A stretch of DNA of 64,000 nucleotides, taken from positions 1,054,001 through 1,118,000 of the forward strand of contig NZ_CANOOQ010000001.1 of the NCBI RefSeq assembly GCF_947568225.1, in the 5' to 3' direction. This DNA comes from Faecalispora anaeroviscerum. Its GTDB lineage: Bacteria; Bacillota; Clostridia; Oscillospirales; Acutalibacteraceae. Shown one piece after another: positions 60,278-64,000 of this stretch. The first letter of the stretch is position 1. Each line of letters begins with the position of its first letter. The notes below the pieces were generated by a model. That model did no database searches and was not told the origin of the DNA. It worked only from the letters and a program-made list of their open reading frames with translations. The translations under genes were made by a program, and so were the position numbers.

Positions 60278-60778
60278 TTATGCCTGTAATTTCCACCAAA
60301 GAGTTTCCGCTTGCTTCTCTTTTTGGAATCCACAACGCTCCAATATTTTTTGTGAAGCAAAACCTTCCAAGTCCGTTTCGGCAATAACTGTTGAAACTGC
60401 TCCTTGTTCGAGCGCCCAATCACACATAGCTTTTGTAGCTTCGGTCATGTACCCATTATGTTCATATTCTTTCCCTAAACCGTAGCCAATTTCAACTTCA
60501 CCGTTTTCCTTCGGAATATCTTTAAAATCTGCCGAGCCAACTACAACTCTGTCGCTTTTACGAATCAGGAACCAAAAACTATGCCATACATAATTTTCAC
60601 TGTCCTTTTCAGCTGCCTTCAGCTGTGCTTTCACGATGTCAAGAAAAAAGCCTTCCATAGGTTCCGCCTTGTAGGAACAGCTTAATTCTTTTTCAAGCGC
60701 ATGGATGTCTTGAATCCATCGTTTTAATTGATGCGGAGTTAAAGGAATCAGCTCTAATCGTTCCGTTTGAATTTTCAT
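60278..60778 (-). CDS. GNAT family N-acetyltransferase (RimJ/RimL-like)
   Basis: 166 aa from the ATG at 60778 (GAGGTGG upstream; the frame to 60892 overlaps the next gene and is unsupported). IQTERLELIPLTPHQLKRWI, DFKDIPKENGEVEIGYGLGKEYEHNGYMTEATKAM and TDLEGFASQKILERCGF are the RimJ/RimL ribosomal-protein or small-molecule acetyltransferase signature. Substrate unknown. Base composition is more AT-rich than its neighbours. Confidence 0.9.
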   Translation of the reverse strand: MKIQTERLELIPLTPHQLKRWIQDIHALEKELSCSYKAEPMEGFFLDIVKAQLKAAEKDSENYVWHSFWFLIRKSDRVVVGSADFKDIPKENGEVEIGYGLGKEYEHNGYMTEATKAMCDWALEQGAVSTVIAETDLEGFASQKILERCGFQKEKQAETLWWKLQA

Positions 60779-60869
60779 TTTGCTCTTCCACCTCATATAA
60801 CAAATAGGAACCTGATTGAGTACGGCAAAGCTTTGCAAGCGGCGATGGCGTAGCTGTATCGGCAGGCCG

Positions 60870-61169
60870 TCAGGCAATAAAATAGGTGACAACGGTATAA
60901 ACCGTCAGCAAAACGGCGGCCACCAAGGCAAACAGATCGCGCACGATGCTGGAAGCGCGCGTGCGCTTATTTTGGTAGCTGCCGCTCTGAACACTGTCCG
61001 TTATGAGTACGATCGTAGATGCCCAGAAGCAGACGCACATCAGCACAAACGAGGTGGTCATCACCGTCGGGTTATTCCAGCCGCTGGCCAGCCACGAAAA
61101 AACGGCAAGAGCGATCACGACAAAATTCAGTACCGTAGAAATGCGGTTCAGCAGACTCAGCTGTTTCAA
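60870..61169 (-). CDS. small membrane protein of unknown function
   Basis: 99 aa with three helices (LNFVVIALAVFSWLASGW, VMTTSFVLMCVCFWASTIVLI, LFALVAAVLLTVYTVVTYFI) and a basic loop QNKRTRASS. Unrecognised family. Its start overlaps the DUF1836 stop by 4 nt (61166-61169), so it is the third gene of the AraC-DUF1836 operon. Confidence 0.8.
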   Translation of the reverse strand: MKQLSLLNRISTVLNFVVIALAVFSWLASGWNNPTVMTTSFVLMCVCFWASTIVLITDSVQSGSYQNKRTRASSIVRDLFALVAAVLLTVYTVVTYFIA

Positions 61170-61720
61170 GACAGTTTCTCCTCCGTTTCCTTTTTGGAGT
61201 GGGCAAGCTCACTTAAAATTCGTTCCGCGGCGGTTCGCCGGGCGGAGGCCTCAACAGCCAGAGCGCAGGCCAAAGTACGCAGCTCCTCTTCCCCTTGTTC
61301 GGCCGCCTGCCCTACCCGCTCGCAAACGCCGGCCAGCTCCCGTTCCTGCGCGGTTCGGAAGCTCTCATAAATTTCTTTCTGGTAGGCCTCGCCCGAACCG
61401 GAATTCAGCACGGAGGAAAGGTCCTGAATAGACAGCACCTGCTTTAACAGGCAGACCACTGTCAGCATGGCCAGATGCTCGCGGCTATACTTTTTCTTAT
61501 CCGGGCGCGGCAGAACCCGGTCTTTTACATAATTGTTGATCATACTGGGGGTCAGCAGCACACTTTCGTCGTCCCGCCCAAACAGGTGCAGCTGGCGCTC
61601 CATATAATTAATGACCTGATCCATATATAGGTAAATTTCCGGCAGGGAATCCCAATCAGCAGTACGGTGCTCCTGCACCTGCTGTACCCAACCCTGTATT
61701 TTTTCACATGCATTGTTCAT
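61166..61720 (-). CDS. DUF1836 family protein
   Basis: 184 aa from the ATG at 61720 (AAAGGAG upstream). The DUF1836 signature LTPSMINNYVKDRVLPRPDKKKYSREHLAMLTVVCLLKQVLSI resembles a MerR-like or helix-turn-helix segment, suggesting a DNA-binding or regulatory role; function unproven. The C-terminal half is helical. It lies 4 nt after the AraC stop and overlaps the membrane protein gene, so all three are one operon. Confidence 0.88.
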   Translation of the reverse strand: MNNACEKIQGWVQQVQEHRTADWDSLPEIYLYMDQVINYMERQLHLFGRDDESVLLTPSMINNYVKDRVLPRPDKKKYSREHLAMLTVVCLLKQVLSIQDLSSVLNSGSGEAYQKEIYESFRTAQERELAGVCERVGQAAEQGEEELRTLACALAVEASARRTAAERILSELAHSKKETEEKLS

Positions 61721-61724
61721 GTTA

Positions 61725-62573
61725 TTACTCCTTTTCCGCCTTGCGTGCAGATTGCGCAAATTTGCTGGGAGGAATTCCTTTCAGCTTTCGGAACACCCGC
61801 GAAAAATACAGCTGATCGGAAAAGCCAGAGGAATAGGCCGCCTCACCGACCGAAAGATTCTCGTTTTTCAGCAGATCGGCCGCTTTATTGATACGGTATT
61901 TGGTCAGATATTCGTTCGGAGTCATATCCGTATGCTGCAAAAAAAGCCGGTACAGGTGACTGCGGCTGATCCCGGCGTTGGCTGCAATCTGCGTAATATC
62001 CAAATCCTCGCGGGAATAGTTGAAATCGATAAACTGGATCGAACGCTGCACATAGGCATAGCCGGTATCTTTGCGGCAGTTGTGGTCGCCGTGCAGCACC
62101 ATCAGCGCAGCGAGAAAGCGCAGCAGCGCAGCAGTCATTACGGCCTCGTTGCTGGGATTCGGCCCCGTTGCGGTGTAAATATCGTTCAGCATGCTCTCTA
62201 TGGCGTCATCTGTATCGTAGTGAAACAGCGGCGATTCCTCCGAAAGCCCGGTTTCCTTAACAAGCCGGCTGGCATCCGCGCCGTTGAAGCCCACCCAGCA
62301 GTATTCCCACGGCTCATTGTGATCAGCCTGATAAGAGGAGATTGCCCCCGGAACCACGAGAAAACCATCCCCGGCGGAAAGCGTGTATTTTCTTTTCCCG
62401 CTGTCAAACGTTCCTTTTCCGGAGAGGATATAATGAATCAGATAATGATCGCGGATTCCCGGCCCCCAGGAATGATCGGGAGCACAGCGCTGCAACCCGG
62501 AGCGGTAGACAGCCAGACCCAGGCTATTCTGAAAAGGGGTTCGGAAAGAATGTTTGAACTTTTCATTTTCCAC
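61725..62573 (-). CDS. AraC family transcriptional regulator
   Basis: 282 aa. N-terminal cupin sensor (HYILSGKGTFDSGKRKYTLSAGDGFLVVPGAISSYQAD) and C-terminal double helix-turn-helix (DITQIAANAGISRSHLYRLFLQHTDMTPNEYLTKYRINKAADLLK, abridged; SGFSDQLYFSRVFRKLKGIPPSKF). Sugar-type sensors are usual for this layout, but the ligand is unknown. GTG start with GGGGAGG seven bases upstream. Leads the operon with DUF1836 and the small membrane protein. Confidence 0.92.
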   Translation of the reverse strand: MENEKFKHSFRTPFQNSLGLAVYRSGLQRCAPDHSWGPGIRDHYLIHYILSGKGTFDSGKRKYTLSAGDGFLVVPGAISSYQADHNEPWEYCWVGFNGADASRLVKETGLSEESPLFHYDTDDAIESMLNDIYTATGPNPSNEAVMTAALLRFLAALMVLHGDHNCRKDTGYAYVQRSIQFIDFNYSREDLDITQIAANAGISRSHLYRLFLQHTDMTPNEYLTKYRINKAADLLKNENLSVGEAAYSSGFSDQLYFSRVFRKLKGIPPSKFAQSARKAEKE

Positions 62574-62693
62574 CGTATGGCCTCCCCGCTATCAGAAATT
62601 TTTGTTCATTCTATTTTTTATTATAAAGCCTGTTACCGGAGGATGCAACGATAAACTTTGCGAAGGACGGCATTTGCTTTCTGCGAAAAAGAA

Positions 62694-62722
62694 TTGAAAT
62701 TCCTCAAAGAATCGGGTATAAT
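62694..62722 (+). promoter_or_regulatory. promoter of the OadG-like gene
   Basis: TTGAAA, 17-bp spacer, TATAAT, 40 nt before the start codon. Confidence 0.82.
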
Positions 62723-62761
62723 AATTGTAATAACACTAACAAGAATGGGGATGTTTTTTTG

Positions 62762-63217
62762 ATGGAGGCTACACAGCTTCAGATTTTCACCGTAATATCG
62801 GCAATCGCTGCCATTGCGGCACTGGCCGTGCTGATCGTTTTGCGTGGCACACTGCAAAAGCTGACCGAATTAAATGAGAAACGCGCAAAGGCACTGCGCC
62901 AGGCGCCCGTTGCACCTGCTCCTGCTGCCGCTCCCGTTCTGAACCAACCGGCACCCGTTCCGCTTTCTGCCGTTCCCGCACAAGCGGTTCCAGCTGCACA
63001 GACGGCTTCGGCTCCACAGGGAATTTCCGGTGAAATTCTAGCTGTCATCGCAGCCGCGGCTTATGCGCTGTATGAGGTACCGGCCTCCGCGATTCAGTCG
63101 GTTACTCTGGCGGAGCCCGCTCCGCTCATTTTGGCCACTGCTGCTCCGGCCCCCGCTCCCCGTACCCGTTCCGCATGGGCCACTGCCGGTTTGTTGGAGA
63201 ACACCCGTCCGTTCTGA
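62762..63217 (+). CDS. OadG-like (sodium pump decarboxylase gamma subunit-type) protein
   Basis: 151 aa. One N-terminal helix (IFTVISAIAAIAALAVLIVL), a Pro/Ala-rich linker of about 60 residues, a GEILAVIAAAAYALY helix and the C-terminal ...RTRSAWATAGLLENTRPF, which matches the ends of gamma/delta subunits of biotin-dependent decarboxylase pumps (oxaloacetate or methylmalonyl-CoA decarboxylase). The other subunits are not nearby, so it is an orphan here or belongs to a complex encoded elsewhere. Start at ATG 62762. Confidence 0.65.
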   Translation: MEATQLQIFTVISAIAAIAALAVLIVLRGTLQKLTELNEKRAKALRQAPVAPAPAAAPVLNQPAPVPLSAVPAQAVPAAQTASAPQGISGEILAVIAAAAYALYEVPASAIQSVTLAEPAPLILATAAPAPAPRTRSAWATAGLLENTRPF

Positions 63218-63236
63218 TTTGGTTTCTGTTTCGGAG

Positions 63237-63266
63237 GCACCCGGGCCGAAAGGCGCGGGTGCTTTT
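63237..63266 (+). terminator. terminator after the OadG-like gene
   Basis: GCACCCG/CGGGTGC stem with an inner GGCC/GGC part, then TTTTATTTT. Confidence 0.8.
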
Positions 63267-63283
63267 ATTTTGAATCCAACGAT

Positions 63284-63312
63284 TTGCCATTCACAGCAAA
63301 ATAAGGTATAAT
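63284..63312 (+). promoter_or_regulatory. promoter of the candidate RNA before pcrA
   Basis: TTGCCA, 17-bp spacer, TATAAT, near consensus. Confidence 0.8.
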
Positions 63313-63318
63313 TATTTT

Positions 63319-63566
63319 ACAAGCCGGCCAAAGCGCCGGAACCATCAGCAGCCCAAGGCAGAGGCTCCGGGCTTTCAGGCTGCCTGCGGGCTGCCGGAAG
63401 GCTATGGCAGAACCAGCCTGATATGACAAGGGCAAAAGCCCTTTTCCTGTGCCTTTCGCTTGCCCCATGCGCTGTGCCGAAATATGCACAGGCTTGGGTC
63501 AAAGCGGTTTTCGGTATCGTTGAGCCAAGAGAGCACAGTCGGCTGCCGTACTTTTTTGTTTTTTTA
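63319..63566 (+). ncRNA. candidate structured non-coding RNA of about 248 nt
   Basis: It begins just after a near-consensus promoter and ends at a T6-G-T7 run (63552-63565). No plus-strand ORF with a ribosome binding site is inside. It contains paired segments: GCAGCCC...GGGCTGC enclosing GGCAG...CTGCC, GGGCAAAAGCCC, and CCTGTGC...GCACAGG. I cannot match it to 6S, SRP, tmRNA or RNase P. It may instead be the long leader of pcrA. Confidence 0.45.
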
Positions 63567-63613
63567 AAGCACGGAATTGTCCGGTGGTACAGGAATAAAA
63601 TAGGAGGATTGCG

Positions 63614-64000
63614 TTGAATATGTCCATACAGAATAAAGAGCTGCTTGCGCAGAATTTTTCTAAGATGAACCCCAGACAACAGGAGGCCATCCGGCACAAA
63701 GATGGACCTCTTTTGATTTTGGCGGGAGCGGGCAGCGGAAAAACGACCGTTCTGGTCAACCGGGTCGCTCACCTGATCCATGAGGGATGTGATCCTTACC
63801 GGATCATGACGATCACCTTTACGAATAAAGCGGCGGGCGAGCTGAAAGACCGCCTTGTTGCCATGCTTGGGGAGCAGGGCACACAGGTGTGGGCCTCTAC
63901 GTTCCATTCCACCTGCGCGCGCATGCTGCGCCGGGATGCGGACAGGTTGGGGTATACCCCCCACTTCACCATTTACGATACCGACGATTCCCGCCGGGTG
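63614..64000 (+). CDS. pcrA: UvrD/PcrA-type ATP-dependent DNA helicase, N-terminal part
   Basis: Truncated by the window. SF1A helicase: Q motif MNPRQQEAIRH, Walker A LLILAGAGSGKTTVLVNRVAHLI, motif Ia ITFTNKAAGELKDR and the start of motif Ib WASTFHSTCARMLRR. 3'-5' helicase in repair and replication. AGGAGG is six bases before TTG 63614 and twelve before ATG 63620, so the TTG start is likely (M-N-M-S). Confidence 0.93.
   Translation, partial: MNMSIQNKELLAQNFSKMNPRQQEAIRHKDGPLLILAGAGSGKTTVLVNRVAHLIHEGCDPYRIMTITFTNKAAGELKDRLVAMLGEQGTQVWASTFHSTCARMLRRDADRLGYTPHFTIYDTDDSRRV

Noticed and set aside
63319..63566. 6S, SRP, tmRNA or RNase P RNA
   Set aside because: SRP GGAAGGAAGCAGC core, tmRNA ends and RNase P conserved blocks are absent; a 6S-like closing stem between the ends could not be drawn.
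63317..63964. 215-codon minus-strand ORF
   Set aside because: Antisense to the pcrA start and the candidate RNA; no family resemblance and no ribosome binding site.

Overview
The window comes from a spore-forming, low- to medium-GC Firmicute of class Clostridia, most likely Oscillospirales/Ruminococcaceae. The support is a complete spoIIAA-spoIIAB-sigF operon, a Firmicute-style division and cell-wall (dcw) cluster with a SpoVD-type PASTA transpeptidase, AGGAGG-type ribosome binding sites, a HrcA/CIRCE operator, and families such as DUF1540, DUF1836, DUF421/DUF4363 and an ECF S component next to coaX. No rRNA, tRNA or intact mobile element was seen. Most genes lie on the minus strand.

Layout. 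1-8.6 kb: a PAS-GGDEF protein cut by the window edge, a DedA protein, an AI-2E family permease, and a tightly overlapped operon (ABC ATPase, 708-aa secreted and membrane-anchored protein, MacB/FtsX permease). 8.9-15.4 kb: acetyltransferase, secreted transglutaminase-like protein, DUF554 protein, a membrane diguanylate cyclase, coaX plus a probable pantothenate ECF S component, and a DUF1540 protein. 15.4-24.1 kb: adenine deaminase, htpG with CIRCE, a CDF transporter, an orphan class I fumarase beta subunit, a HAD phosphatase, corA with a leader ORF, and a GNAT. 24.3-36.7 kb: dcw cluster in the order mraZ-rsmH-ftsL-spoVD-(189-aa ORF)-mraY-ftsW-murG-murA-ftsQ-ftsZ, headed by a consensus promoter and four 10-bp-phased MraZ boxes; murE, murF, murD and murC are absent. 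36.9-42.6 kb: sigF, spoIIAB, spoIIAA, folC, valS. 42.8-52.6 kb is accessory-like: a LURP-one-like protein, a GT-C-like membrane protein, a multi-hairpin intergenic element, a DUF3810 protease, a probable cas3 3'-end remnant with degenerate type I-C-like CRISPR repeats, a polysaccharide deacetylase, PAP2 and XRE proteins, cysK, and two small ORFs. 52.6-58.1 kb: FAH protein, PLP aminotransferase, LysR regulator, divergent SDR, and the DUF4363/DUF421 pair. 58.2-64 kb: asnB, GNAT, AraC-DUF1836-membrane protein operon, an OadG-like protein, a candidate structured RNA with its own promoter, and the start of pcrA.

Most notable for follow-up: (1) a family of about nine intergenic perfect or near-perfect palindromes sharing a CCCGCC-NNN-GGCGGG core but with locus-specific, still complementary outer arms and no U-tract, mostly 6-35 nt after stop codons; (2) a decayed type I-C CRISPR-Cas relic; (3) an AUU start codon on coaX; (4) a 22-codon leader ORF before corA; (5) a two-gene mini-operon encoding a Trp/Cys/His-rich 27-aa peptide and a 54-aa protein; (6) a Mur-ligase-like remnant exactly where murE/murF normally sit; (7) an uncharacterised promoter-to-T-tract transcript before pcrA. 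All family calls are from reading the sequence; no database search was run.
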